A DNA stretch of 64,000 nt from Prauserella flavalba (GCF_003202235.1 NZ_MASU01000009.1:188501-252500); one strand, 5' to 3'; shown: positions 41,276 to 49,933, counted from the stretch's first letter. Translations and numbers: made by a program. Notes: a model not told the origin generated them from the sequence alone.

Positions 41276-42064
41276 ATGGCGACTCTGGTTACCTTTCACG
41301 CCCACCCCGACGACGAGTGCATCGGTTGCGGCGGCATCATGCGCAAGGCCCACGAGGAGGGGCACCGGGTCGTGCTCGTGGTGGCCACCCGGGGTGAGCA
41401 CGGGGAGGTTCCCGACGGTTTCCTCGCCGAGGGTGAGCCGCTCTGGGAGCGCCGCGTCGCCGAGACCCACGCCTCCGCCGGCATCCTCGGCGCCCAGCGC
41501 GTCGAGTTCCTCGGCTACGCCGACTCCGGGATGATGGGCACCCCCACCAACGACGCGCCCGGCTCGTTCTGGACGACGCCCGTCGAGGACGCCGCCCACA
41601 AGCTCGCCGCCATTCTGCGCGAGGAGTCCGCCGACGTGCTCACGTGCTACGACGACAACGGCGGGTACGGCCATCCCGACCACATCATGGTCCACCGCGT
41701 CGGCATGCGTGCCGCCGAACTGGCCGGCACGCCGCGCGTCTACCAGAACACCATCAACCGCGACCACATGCTGCGCGGCAGGCAGGCGCTGGCGAACGTT
41801 CCCGAGCTCGCCGGGATCGACATGCAAGAGCCGGACGAGAGCTTCGGCAAGCCCGAGTCGGTCATCACCGCCGCCGTGGACGTCACCCCCTTCCTCGGGC
41901 ACAAGCGGCACGCCATGCGCGCGCACGCGAGCCAGATCAGCGAGCAGTCGTTCTTCCTCGCGATGCCCGACGAGGCGTTCGCCTACGCCTTCGGCACCGA
42001 GTGGTTCATCCGCGAGGGACAGGGCCCCGGCATCACCGAGACCGACCTCCTCGCGGGGCTGTGA
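41276..42064 (+). CDS. PIG-L family deacetylase
   Basis: A 262-residue zinc amidase or deacetylase of the PIG-L/LmbE family. The zinc and base motif is AHPDDE near residue 10, followed by GGIMRKA, the second region RGEHGE and the third ligand motif GYGHPDHIMVHRVG. Relatives remove acetyl from GlcNAc-inositol (MshB), cleave mycothiol conjugates (Mca) or deacetylate other amino sugars or antibiotics. Its length and HPDH spacing fit the general group; which substrate applies is open. Followed by about 250 bases without a recognisable gene (42065-42314). Confidence 0.88.
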   Translation: MATLVTFHAHPDDECIGCGGIMRKAHEEGHRVVLVVATRGEHGEVPDGFLAEGEPLWERRVAETHASAGILGAQRVEFLGYADSGMMGTPTNDAPGSFWTTPVEDAAHKLAAILREESADVLTCYDDNGGYGHPDHIMVHRVGMRAAELAGTPRVYQNTINRDHMLRGRQALANVPELAGIDMQEPDESFGKPESVITAAVDVTPFLGHKRHAMRAHASQISEQSFFLAMPDEAFAYAFGTEWFIREGQGPGITETDLLAGL

Positions 42065-42314
42065 CCGCGGCCGTGTCCGTCTCCATCGCACTGTTCACCC
42101 GTGATCCGCGCGGGCGGCGCACGTCGCCGCCGACGTCAGCACCTGCCCGCACCGGCGGGAAACGGCGGTGCGGCAACGACTTCGCGAGAGCAGGCGCGAG
42201 CTGCGGGTGCACGATGCCGTGACCCCGCCGCTGGTCGGCCGAGCGCAAGCGCCCGGTGCTCGGCCCGCCGGGCATGATCGCCCCGCCCCGGCTGAGGGCT
42301 GGGAACTCCACGGC

Positions 42315-43166
42315 TCAGGGTGCCGGGGCGCCGACCGGGTTCGGAAACGGCACGACCTCCGCCGCGAGCGTCCGCGCCGCGGGCCGCAGAAACGCCGCCA
42401 GGCTCGTCAGCTCGGTCTCCCGCACCACCCCGTACGGCGGCGCGGCCAGCACGTCGGTGCGCCGCTCGATGTGCTCACGCAGCGCGCGGCCGCTCTCGCT
42501 CAACGACCCCGGAGCGCTCAGCAGCCCGCGCTCGCGCAGGCGCTCGGCCGCCTCGGCCCACTCCTGTTCCGTCCAGCCGCGGGCGGGCTCGGTGACGGCC
42601 CTGCTGCCGTCGGCGGCGTCGCGCAGCACGTGGGCCTCCACGCCGTCGATGCCCTCCGAGACGAGCACGGCGACGTGGCCGTCGCCCCGGTGCTCCCGCA
42701 GGGTCGTCGCGGCTTGCCAGAGCGCGGCCAGCGGCTCGTCGGGCCAGTCGAGCGCGGCATTGGCGGCGGCCAGCGGGCGGCCGGACCACGAGACGGCGCC
42801 GACGATCCGGTGCAGCACCTCCACGCTCACGGAGAGCCGGGAGTCCTGGCGCAGCGACGGCACGTACGCGTCGAGCGCGGCGACGGCGCCGTCGCCGCGC
42901 GCGGCGAGCGCCTGCGCCGGGGCGGCCATCTCCCACACGGCGGGAATGGAGCGGGCGAGGAAGGCCGGCGCGAAGTTGTGGAACACGGCCGTCACGGTGC
43001 CCAGGCCCACCACGCCGAGCGGAGCGGCCCGCGTGGCGACGTAGCCGCGCCAGAAGCCGCGCAGGCCCACGGCCTCGTGCGCGGCCCGTGCCTGCGGGGC
43101 GAAATACGTGACGTCGTGCACCGGCTCCAGCAGGACCCATAGCGAACGCGCGGCTTCGGGGCTCAC
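42315..43166 (-). CDS. SCO6745 (SalK-like) family protein
   Basis: A 283-residue soluble protein with the family pattern: LEPVHDVTYFAPQARAAHEAVGLRGFWRGYVATRAAPLG at the N-terminus, the conserved FHNFAPAF, IPAVWEMA, and a C-terminal helical part with GWTEQEWAEAAERLRERGLL resembling a winged-helix segment. The family is common in actinomycetes; its function is not established. GTG start. It diverges from the metal-sensor-like regulator gene, with 49 bases between. Confidence 0.82.
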   Translation of the reverse strand: MSPEAARSLWVLLEPVHDVTYFAPQARAAHEAVGLRGFWRGYVATRAAPLGVVGLGTVTAVFHNFAPAFLARSIPAVWEMAAPAQALAARGDGAVAALDAYVPSLRQDSRLSVSVEVLHRIVGAVSWSGRPLAAANAALDWPDEPLAALWQAATTLREHRGDGHVAVLVSEGIDGVEAHVLRDAADGSRAVTEPARGWTEQEWAEAAERLRERGLLSAPGSLSESGRALREHIERRTDVLAAPPYGVVRETELTSLAAFLRPAARTLAAEVVPFPNPVGAPAP

Positions 43167-43215
43167 CGGCTCAGTATGCCGGAGCCGCGAGGGCCGACCG
43201 TGGGATCATGGCCAC

Positions 43216-43569
43216 GTGCCGAGCGCCTCCGACCGCCGCCTGATCGACCCGCCGAGGGTGGAAGCCGCCCTGGCCGGGCTCGGCGACCGCGAGACCGTGC
43301 AGGAGTGGGCGGGGCGGTTCTCCGTGCTGGCCGACCCGTCGCGGCTGACGCTGCTCGTGTGCATCCACTACGCGCGGGAGATCTGCGTGTCCGACCTGGC
43401 CGTGGCGGCGGGTATGAGCGACACGGCGGTCTCCCAGGCGCTGCGGCTGCTGCGGGCGCACGGGCTGGTGACCGCCCACCGCAGCGGTCGGGTCGTCTAC
43501 TACCGCCTCGCCGACGAGACGATGCACGAGCTGATCCACCACGTGCGGCCGCACACTACGGCCGAGTAG
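43216..43569 (+). CDS. ArsR-family metal sensor-like regulator (KmtR/NmtR-like)
   Basis: A 117-residue ArsR/SmtB repressor. HTH core: LADPSRLTLLVCIHYAREICVSDLAVAAGMSDTAVSQALRLLRAHGLVTAHRSGRVVYYRLAD. The C-terminal helix has MHELIHHVRPHTTAE, a His-rich end similar to the alpha-5 and tail ligands of the Ni/Co sensors NmtR and KmtR. GTG start at 43216; an earlier ATG at 43108 would overlap the divergent gene. Directly upstream of a nickel-enzyme maturation protease and next to a CbiMNQO transporter, so nickel or cobalt sensing is a consistent inference. Confidence 0.85.
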   Translation: MPSASDRRLIDPPRVEAALAGLGDRETVQEWAGRFSVLADPSRLTLLVCIHYAREICVSDLAVAAGMSDTAVSQALRLLRAHGLVTAHRSGRVVYYRLADETMHELIHHVRPHTTAE

Positions 43570-43613
43570 CTTCTCCCGTTGTGCGGCCCCTGCCGCGGTT
43601 CTACCGTGGAGAC

Positions 43614-44144
43614 ATGAGGCCCCGGGTTCTCCTCGCCGGCGTCGGCAACGTGTTGCTCGGCGACGACGGCTTCGGCGTCGAAGTGGTCCAGCGGCTCGAG
43701 GAGGCGGTGCTGCCGAGCTGGGTCCAGATCGCGGACTACGGCATCGGCTGCGGGCGGCTCGACCGCCTGCTCGGCGGGTACGACACCACGATCCTCATCG
43801 ACGCGACACCACGCGGGGGCCGTCCCGGCGAGGTGTACGTGATGGAGGCCGAGCTCGACGAGCACCCCTCGCGCATTCCAGAGCTGCTCGACCCGCACGG
43901 CATCCGCCCGGAGGGCGCGCTGCGGCTGCTGCAGGTGCTCGGCGGTGACGCGGGCCGCGTGCTCGTGGTGGGCTGCGAGCCGGTGAAGCGGACGGGCATC
44001 GGGCTGAGCACACCGGTCGCGGCGGCGGTGGCCGAGGCCGTGCGGGTGGTCACCGACCTCGTGTGGGGCACGGACCCGCGCCGCCCGGTGACGTCAGTCC
44101 AGCCGGAAGCCCCACGGCAGCTCGAGGCGATGGGCGGCGAGTAG
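43614..44144 (+). CDS. Hydrogenase maturation protease family protein (HycI/HyaD-like)
   Basis: A 176-residue peptidase M52 family protein. The N-terminal metal-recognition motif is LAGVGNVLLGDDGFGVEVV, then VQIADYGIGCGRLDRLL and VVGCEP. These enzymes cut the C-terminal tail of [NiFe]-hydrogenase large subunits after nickel insertion. No hydrogenase gene is present in the window, so the substrate must be elsewhere or the protein has another role. GGAG close to the ATG. Its last 51 bases overlap the convergent CbiO gene. Confidence 0.88.
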   Translation: MRPRVLLAGVGNVLLGDDGFGVEVVQRLEEAVLPSWVQIADYGIGCGRLDRLLGGYDTTILIDATPRGGRPGEVYVMEAELDEHPSRIPELLDPHGIRPEGALRLLQVLGGDAGRVLVVGCEPVKRTGIGLSTPVAAAVAEAVRVVTDLVWGTDPRRPVTSVQPEAPRQLEAMGGE

Positions 44145-44825
44145 CCCCCGGTCGGCGAGCAGGTCGCGGGTGGCCCGGTCGGCCACCACGACGCCGTCGT
44201 CGATCAGCACGCTGCGCGGGCACAGCTGCAACGCGTACGGCAGGTCGTGGCTGACCATGAGCATCGTGCGGCCCAGCCCGAGCAGCAGCTCAGCGAGTTC
44301 GCGGCGGGCCACGGGCTCCAGGTTCGACGACGGCTCGTCCAGCACGAGGATGTCGGGGTCGCACGCGAGCACGGTGGCGAGCGCGACGCGGCGCCGCTGC
44401 CCGCCGGAGAGGTGCATCGGCGAACGGTCGGCGTGCGCCGCCATGCCGACGGCCGCGAGCGCCTCGTGCACGCGCGCGGGCACGTCGGCCTCGGGGACGC
44501 CGAAGTTGCGGGGCCCGAACGCGACGTCCTCGGCGACGGTGGGCATGAACAACTGGTCGTCGGGGTCCTGGAAGACCACGCCGACACGGCGCCGGATCTC
44601 CTTGAGCGTGCGCTTGCGCACGGGCACACCGGCCACCTCCACGTGCCCGCGCGTGGCGGACAGGACGCCGTTGAGGTGCAGCACGAGCGTCGTCTTGCCC
44701 GCCCCGTTGGGGCCCAGCACGGCGACCCGCTCCCCCGGCTCGACGCGCAGGTCGATCCCGGCGAGCGCGCGATGCCCGTCGGGATAGCTGAACTCGAGGT
44801 CCTTGACCAGCAGTGCGGCGGTCAC
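44094..44825 (-). CDS. cbiO: Energy-coupling factor transporter ATPase (CbiO)
   Basis: A 243-residue ATPase of an ECF-type cobalt/nickel importer. Walker A LGPNGAGKTT, Q-loop VVFQDPDDQLFMPTVAEDVAFGP (typical of CbiO), signature LSGGQRRR, Walker B ILVLDEPSSNLEP, switch MVSHDL. GTG start overlapping the CbiQ stop by 4 bases. Last gene of the reverse-strand CbiM-N-Q-O operon and overlapping the convergent protease gene. Confidence 0.93.
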   Translation of the reverse strand: MTAALLVKDLEFSYPDGHRALAGIDLRVEPGERVAVLGPNGAGKTTLVLHLNGVLSATRGHVEVAGVPVRKRTLKEIRRRVGVVFQDPDDQLFMPTVAEDVAFGPRNFGVPEADVPARVHEALAAVGMAAHADRSPMHLSGGQRRRVALATVLACDPDILVLDEPSSNLEPVARRELAELLLGLGRTMLMVSHDLPYALQLCPRSVLIDDGVVVADRATRDLLADRGLLAAHRLELPWGFRLD

Positions 44826-45577
44826 GTCGTCCACAGTGCCGTCCCGCAGACGAGCGCGGCCAGCAGGGCCGGGGTGAGGCCGGCGAGCCAGCGCCGCGGG
44901 CCCGCTCCCGGCGACGGCGGCACCGGCAGGGCACCGGTCCAGCCGCGGGCGAGCATCGCGAGGTGCACGCGCTCGCCGCGTTCGTAGCTGCGCAGGAACA
45001 GCATGCCGATGCCGCGAGCCGTGGCGGCCGCCTGCCACAGGAAACGCGGGTCGTGACCCCGGCAGACGCGGGCGGTGCGCATGCGCCGGGCCTCGGCGGC
45101 GATCACCTCGGCGTAGCGGAGCATGAGGCTCGCGATGGTGGTGAGCAGCCGGGGCGCGCGCAGGCGCTGCAAGCCGGCGACGAGGTCGCGCGGATGGGTC
45201 GTGGCAGCCAGGGTGAGCGAGACGAGCACGCCGAGCGTGCCCTTGGCGAGGATGTTCCACCCGGCGAGCGCCCCGTCGACCGACACGGACACGCCGAGCA
45301 CGTCGGTGCGCGGCCCGCCGCCCGTGAACGGCAGCACGAACGCCAGCAGCACGAACGGCACCTCGATGAGCGCCCTGCGCGCGTACCAGCCCGGGGGCAC
45401 GCGCACCACGGCCCACACGGCGAGCAGCACCAGCAGGTGCAGGCCGAACGCCCAGAACGCCGCGCGCGGCGTCGCGACGACGCACAGCACGGCGGCGAAC
45501 GCGCACACCACCTTCACCTCGGGCGGCAGCCGGTGCACCGGCGAGTCGCCGGGCCGGTGCAGCACCGTGGCGCTCAC
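44822..45577 (-). CDS. cbiQ: Energy-coupling factor transmembrane protein (CbiQ)
   Basis: A 251-residue membrane protein with about five helices. The start VHRLPPEVKVVCAFAAVLCVVATP is typical. The two coupling helices with Ala-Arg-Gly-type motifs appear in LVAGLQRLRAPRLL and GERVHLAMLARGW. Couples ATP hydrolysis by CbiO to the substrate-specific CbiM. GTG start overlapping the CbiN stop by 4 bases (GTGA). The frame is open upstream but that overlaps cbiN. Confidence 0.92.
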   Translation of the reverse strand: MSATVLHRPGDSPVHRLPPEVKVVCAFAAVLCVVATPRAAFWAFGLHLLVLLAVWAVVRVPPGWYARRALIEVPFVLLAFVLPFTGGGPRTDVLGVSVSVDGALAGWNILAKGTLGVLVSLTLAATTHPRDLVAGLQRLRAPRLLTTIASLMLRYAEVIAAEARRMRTARVCRGHDPRFLWQAAATARGIGMLFLRSYERGERVHLAMLARGWTGALPVPPSPGAGPRRWLAGLTPALLAALVCGTALWTT

Positions 45578-45930
45578 GGCCCCGGCGAGCCGTCCCGCCC
45601 GGAGCGGGACCGGGTGCGCAGCAACCAGAACAGCCCGCCGGACACCACCAACGTCGCCAGCACCCCCAGTACGCCGGCGAGGCCGGTGAGCCCGTCGTCG
45701 CCGCCGACCGCGTAGTCGGCGAGCGGCGAGTCCGCGAGCGCGTGGTCCTCGGCGTGCGCCGCCGGGCACGCGCCCTGAAGCTGCCCCGCGACCTCCGTGC
45801 AGCCCCGCGTGGTCACGTGATCGAGACCGTCGGGGTCGCCGTCGGCGAAGTACGACACCACCCCGGCCAGCACCAGTGCCACCACGGCGAACGCCGCGAA
45901 GAACCACGCTCCCCGTTTCCGGGCGCTCAC
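45574..45930 (-). CDS. cbiN: CbiN-like (PDGLE domain) ECF transport accessory protein
   Basis: A 118-residue protein with two helices: FFAAFAVVALVLAGVVSYFA near the N-terminus and LAGVLGVLATLVVSGGLFWLL near the C-terminus, joined by an extracytoplasmic loop. The segment DGDPDGLDHV matches the PDGLE motif of CbiN/NikN. CbiN helps load the metal into CbiM. GTG start overlapping the CbiM stop; GTGA overlap with CbiQ. Confidence 0.88.
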   Translation of the reverse strand: MSARKRGAWFFAAFAVVALVLAGVVSYFADGDPDGLDHVTTRGCTEVAGQLQGACPAAHAEDHALADSPLADYAVGGDDGLTGLAGVLGVLATLVVSGGLFWLLRTRSRSGRDGSPGP

Positions 45931-46613
45931 GACGCCGCCTCCCTCGCCACCGGTGCCCCGCGCAGCAGGTGCACCAGGTCAGGCCGCGCCGAGGCGACCG
46001 CACCCACCGTCAGGGCCGTGATGACGCCCTCGCCTATCCCGATCAGCACGTGCACGCCGAGCAGCGCGGCGGCGAAGCCGCCGAGGGACACCGCACCCTG
46101 CCCGCCGATGGCGTACTCGAGGACGAACCCGGCCGACGCGACGACGGTGTTGACGAGCGCGGCCGTGAAGGCGACCGCGAGCAGGCCCGGCCTCGACCGC
46201 GTCGCGAACCGGCGCAGTGCCACCGCGACGACGTACCCGGCGGCGGTGCCGAGCAGGGCCATGTTGGTGATGTTCGCGCCGAGCGCGGTGAGCCCGCCGT
46301 CGGCGAACAGCAGCGCCTGCACCACGAGCACCACGCTCACGCACAGCGCGCCGGTCCACGGTCCGACGAGGATCGCGGCGAGCGCGCCGCCGAGCAGATG
46401 ACCGCTCACACCGGGCAGCACGGGGAAGTTGAGCATCTGCACGGCGAAAACGAACGCCGCCACGAGCCCGGCGAGCGGCGCGGTGCGGTCGTCGAGCTCG
46501 CGCCGCGCCTTGCCGGTCGCGACGGCGAGGCCCGCGACGGCCACCGCCCCGAACAACAGCGAGGTCGGCGCGTTGAGCAGTCCATCACTGGCGTGCATCG
46601 CGAGCGTGCTCAT
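45927..46613 (-). CDS. cbiM: Energy-coupling factor transporter S component (CbiM)
   Basis: A 228-residue substrate-binding membrane protein for Co2+ or Ni2+, with about seven helices. The metal-binding N-terminus of the family, MHIPDG, here reads MHASDGLL but is preceded by five residues (MSTLA), because the ribosome binding site GGAGG fits the ATG at 46613 and not the one at 46598. Other marks are GVSGHLLGGALAAILVGPWTGALCV and GIGEGVITAL, both typical. First gene of the CbiMNQO operon. A palindrome over its probable -10 region suggests metal-responsive control. Confidence 0.92.
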   Translation of the reverse strand: MSTLAMHASDGLLNAPTSLLFGAVAVAGLAVATGKARRELDDRTAPLAGLVAAFVFAVQMLNFPVLPGVSGHLLGGALAAILVGPWTGALCVSVVLVVQALLFADGGLTALGANITNMALLGTAAGYVVAVALRRFATRSRPGLLAVAFTAALVNTVVASAGFVLEYAIGGQGAVSLGGFAAALLGVHVLIGIGEGVITALTVGAVASARPDLVHLLRGAPVAREAAS

Positions 46614-46648
46614 CGATGCCTCCGAGGGTGCTCGTCTCATCATCTTTT

Positions 46649-46678
46649 CAGCCGCTCAGATGTTAGACGTGGCGGCTG
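46649..46678. promoter_or_regulatory. Inverted repeat over the cbiM promoter, candidate metal-regulator operator
   Basis: CAGCCGC (46649-46655) and GCGGCTG (46672-46678) are exact inverses around 16 bases. On the reverse strand the spacer contains TAACAT (46660-46665), a good -10 box for the cbi operon. A bound repressor would block it; the KmtR/NmtR-like protein at 43216 is a candidate. Confidence 0.5.
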
Positions 46679-46705
46679 TCGAAAACCACCACTAGCGTGA
46701 ACCGC

Positions 46706-47440
46706 ATGATCGGGTTACCCAGCACGATCACGGCGTGCCTCTTCGATCTGGACGGCGTGCTGACCAGCACCGCGGCCCTGCACCGGCAGGCGTGGAAGCA
46801 GACCTTCGACGACTTTCTGAAACGGCGCGACGCGACGCACTTCACACCGTTCACCGAACGTGACTACGCGTCCTACGTGGACGGCAGGCCCCGGCTCGAC
46901 GGCGTCCGCACGTTTCTCGCCTCGCGCGGGATCGACCTGCCGGAAGGCAGCCCCGGAGACCCGCCGGACGCCCAGACCGTGCACGCCGTGGGCAACCGGA
47001 AGAACGACCTCGTACTGCGCATCATCGACGAGCAGGGCGTGCGGCCCTACCCCGGCTCGGTCCGCTACCTCGAGGCCGTCGAGCGCGCCGGGCTGGCGAT
47101 CGGGGTGGTGACGTCGTCGGCCAACGCCGTGAGCGTGCTCGCCGCCGCCGGGCTCGACCGGTTCGTGCGCAGCCGCATCGACGGCGTCGTGATCACCAGG
47201 GACCGGCTGCGTGGCAAGCCGGCGCCCGACTCGTTCCTGGCCGGCGCCAGGGAGCTCGGCACGGAGCCGGAGCACGCCGCCGTGTTCGAGGATGCGCTCG
47301 CCGGTGTGGAGGCGGGCAGGGCGGGCCGGTTCGGCTACGTGGTGGGGGTGAACAGGGCCGATCAGGCGGACGCGCTGCGGGAACGCGGCGCCGATGTGGT
47401 GGTGGACGATCTCTCCGAGCTGCTGGGGGTTTCCGCGTGA
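46706..47440 (+). CDS. HAD-superfamily beta-phosphoglucomutase
   Basis: A 244-residue HAD phosphatase-fold mutase. Catalytic loop CLFDLDGVLTST supplies the nucleophile and acid Asp pair; cap domain follows; motif II is VVTSSANA and motif III/IV GKPAPDSFLAG with VFEDALAGVEAG. It would turn beta-glucose-1-phosphate into glucose-6-phosphate. The ATG at 46706 lies 7 bases after TAGCGT and looks leaderless. The next gene, a GH65 phosphorylase, overlaps by 4 bases; together they release and use beta-glucose-1-phosphate. Confidence 0.9.
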   Translation: MIGLPSTITACLFDLDGVLTSTAALHRQAWKQTFDDFLKRRDATHFTPFTERDYASYVDGRPRLDGVRTFLASRGIDLPEGSPGDPPDAQTVHAVGNRKNDLVLRIIDEQGVRPYPGSVRYLEAVERAGLAIGVVTSSANAVSVLAAAGLDRFVRSRIDGVVITRDRLRGKPAPDSFLAGARELGTEPEHAAVFEDALAGVEAGRAGRFGYVVGVNRADQADALRERGADVVVDDLSELLGVSA

Positions 47441-49839
47441 CCGACGCCGCACGTGGCTACGAGTGCTCGCCGTGGGAGCTGCGCTGGCGAGGGCTGGCGG
47501 TCGACCAGCTGCAGCGCACGGAGTCCACTTTCGCCCTGTCCAATGGGCACATCGGCATGCGCGGCACGCTCGAGGAGGCGGAGCCGCGCGGCCTGCCCGG
47601 CACGTACCTCAACGGCTTCTACGAGGAGCACGGCCTGCCCTACGCCGAGGCGGGCTACGGCTATCCCGAGGCGGGCCAGACGGTCGTGAACGTCACCGAC
47701 GGCAAGATCATCCGCCTGCTGGTGGAGGACGAGCCGCTCGACATGCGCTACGGCCACGCGACCGCCCACCACCGCGTGCTCGACTTCCGCTCGGGAACTC
47801 TGCGCAGGGTCACGGACTGGACATCGCCGACGGGTCGCAGGGTGCGCGTGCGCACCGAGCGGCTGGTGTCGTTCACCCAGCGCGCCGTGGCGGCCATCCG
47901 CTACGAGGTCGAGCCGCTCGACGACGAGGTGCAGCTGGTGGTGCAGTCCGATCTGCTCGCCAACGAGCCGATCGAGTCGGACACCAGCGACCCGAGGGTC
48001 GCGGCCGCGCTGGAGGCGCCGCTGCAGGCCGAGTACATGAAGGCCGAGGACTACCGCGCGGTGCTCGTGCACCGCACGAAACGCTCGGGGCTGCGCATGG
48101 CGGCGGCGATGGACCACCAGGTCGATACCAACGACGGGCTGCGCACCGACATCAGCGTCGAGGAGGACCTCGCGCGGCTGACGATCGCGGTCGACGTCCC
48201 GCTCGGGCACACGCTGCGGCTGACGAAGTTCCTCGGCTACGGCTGGTCGGCGCAGCGCTCGATCCCCGCGCTGCGCGCGCAGGTCGACGCCGCGCTGGCC
48301 GGCGCGCTGCAGACCGGCTGGGAGGGGCTGCTCGCCGAGCAGCGCGAGTTCCTCGACCAGTTCTGGCGGACCGCCGACGTCGAGCTCGATGGCGATCCCG
48401 AGCTGCAGCAGGCGATCCGCTTCGCGTTGTTCCATGTACTGCAGGCCGGGGCCCGTGGCGAGAGCCGCGCGATTCCCGGCAAGGGCCTCACCGGACCCGG
48501 CTACGACGGGCACGCCTTCTGGGACACCGAGAGCTTCGTGCTGCCCGTGCTCACCTACACGCTGCCGGACGCGGCACGCGACGCGCTGCGCTGGCGGCAC
48601 TCCACACTGGACAAAGCGAAGGACAGGGCCGCACAGCTCGGGCTGCGCGGCGCCGCGTTCCCCTGGCGCTCCATCACCGGCGCCGAGTGCTCGGCGTACT
48701 GGCCGGCGGGCACGGCGGCGTTCCACGTCAACGCCGACATCGCCGACGCCGTCGCCCGCTACCTCGCGGCGACCGGCGACACCGAGTTCGAACGGCAGCA
48801 CGGCACCGAGCTGCTGCTGGAGACCGCGCGGCTGTGGATGTCGCTCGGGCACCACGATCCGCACGGCGGCTTCCGCATCGACGGCGTCACCGGGCCCGAC
48901 GAGTACTCGGCCGTGGCGGACAACAACGTCTACACGAACCTGATGGCGCAGCGGAACATGCGCGAGGCGGCCGACTCGTGCGAGCGGCATCCGGACGTCG
49001 CCGAGTACTTCGGTGTCGACGAGGCCGAGATCGCGCGCTGGCGTGACGCGGCACGGAAGATGCTCGTGCCCTACGACGAGCTGCTGTCGGTGCATCCGCA
49101 GTCGGAGCGGTTCACCGAGCACGCGCGCTGGAACTTCGCGGCCACACCGCCCGGCAACTATCCGCTGCTGCTGAACTACCCGTACTTCGACCTGTACCGC
49201 AAGCAGGTGGTGAAGCAGGCCGACCTGGTGCTCGCCATGCACCTGCGCGGGGACGCCTTCTCGGCGGAGCAGAAGCGCCGCAACTTCGCCTACTACGAGG
49301 GCCTGACCGTGCGGGACTCGTCGCTGTCGGCGGGCACGCAGGCCGTGCTGGCCGCCGAGTGCGGGCACCTCGACCTGGCCTACGACTACCTCGCGGAGGC
49401 GGCGCTCACCGATCTGCACGACCTGCACAACAACGTCCGCAACGGACTGCACATGGCATCGCTCGCGGGGGCCTGGGTCGCCACCGTCGCCGGGTTCGGC
49501 GGGATGCGCGACCACGGCGGGAAGCTGACGTTCCGGCCCCGCCTGCCGTCCGCTTTGGACCGGATCGCGTTCCGGATGAACTTTCGCGGTTCACAGTTCG
49601 CCGTGGAGATCGAGCAGGACAAGGCGAGCTACCGCCTGGTGCACGGGGACCCGCTGACGATCACGCACTACGACACTCCCATCACGGTCACCGAGCAGAC
49701 CACGCCGCTGCCGGTGCCGGATCTGGAACCGGCCGAACGGCCGAGCCAGCCGGAGGGCAGGGCGCCCGCGCGCCGGGGCGACGACATCGCCCGCGAGGGC
49801 GACACCATCCAGCCCTGGTACGCCCGCGAGCCCCGCTGA
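47437..49839 (+). CDS. Glycoside hydrolase family 65 disaccharide phosphorylase
   Basis: An 800-residue GH65 enzyme that phosphorolyses an alpha-linked glucose disaccharide (trehalose, maltose or kojibiose type) into glucose and beta-glucose-1-phosphate. N-terminal beta-sandwich begins TESTFALSNGHIGMRGTLEE; the catalytic (alpha/alpha)6 barrel has FWDTESFVLPVL, and the general acid Glu489 is in DGVTGPDEYSAV, equivalent to the known maltose phosphorylase residue. KQADLVLAM and YEGLTVRDSSLS follow. A Pro/Arg-rich tail of about 40 residues is extra. Coupled to the phosphoglucomutase by a GTGA overlap. Confidence 0.92.
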   Translation: MTDAARGYECSPWELRWRGLAVDQLQRTESTFALSNGHIGMRGTLEEAEPRGLPGTYLNGFYEEHGLPYAEAGYGYPEAGQTVVNVTDGKIIRLLVEDEPLDMRYGHATAHHRVLDFRSGTLRRVTDWTSPTGRRVRVRTERLVSFTQRAVAAIRYEVEPLDDEVQLVVQSDLLANEPIESDTSDPRVAAALEAPLQAEYMKAEDYRAVLVHRTKRSGLRMAAAMDHQVDTNDGLRTDISVEEDLARLTIAVDVPLGHTLRLTKFLGYGWSAQRSIPALRAQVDAALAGALQTGWEGLLAEQREFLDQFWRTADVELDGDPELQQAIRFALFHVLQAGARGESRAIPGKGLTGPGYDGHAFWDTESFVLPVLTYTLPDAARDALRWRHSTLDKAKDRAAQLGLRGAAFPWRSITGAECSAYWPAGTAAFHVNADIADAVARYLAATGDTEFERQHGTELLLETARLWMSLGHHDPHGGFRIDGVTGPDEYSAVADNNVYTNLMAQRNMREAADSCERHPDVAEYFGVDEAEIARWRDAARKMLVPYDELLSVHPQSERFTEHARWNFAATPPGNYPLLLNYPYFDLYRKQVVKQADLVLAMHLRGDAFSAEQKRRNFAYYEGLTVRDSSLSAGTQAVLAAECGHLDLAYDYLAEAALTDLHDLHNNVRNGLHMASLAGAWVATVAGFGGMRDHGGKLTFRPRLPSALDRIAFRMNFRGSQFAVEIEQDKASYRLVHGDPLTITHYDTPITVTEQTTPLPVPDLEPAERPSQPEGRAPARRGDDIAREGDTIQPWYAREPR

Positions 49840-49860
49840 GGTCCACCGGGGAGCCCCACC

Positions 49861-49913
49861 GCAGTGAAGGTGGCCTTGCCTGCGTTCAACGCAGTGAAGG
49901 TGGCCTTCACTGC
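49861..49913. repeat. Two 30-bp-spaced copies of a palindromic intergenic element
   Basis: The word GCAGTGAAGGTGGCCTT starts at 49861 and again at 49891. The second copy is a perfect palindrome with 10-bp arms (GCAGTGAAGG and CCTTCACTGC) around TGG, 49891-49913; the first has lost the right arm. Located just after the GH65 stop, it could act as a terminator hairpin or be a dispersed repeat. Confidence 0.7.
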
Positions 49914-49933
49914 ACACAGGACTGCACACGGGC

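Noticed and set aside
42065-42314. Small genes between the PIG-L deacetylase and SCO6745-type gene
   Set aside because: Short frames on both strands lack binding sites and look like random high-GC translation.
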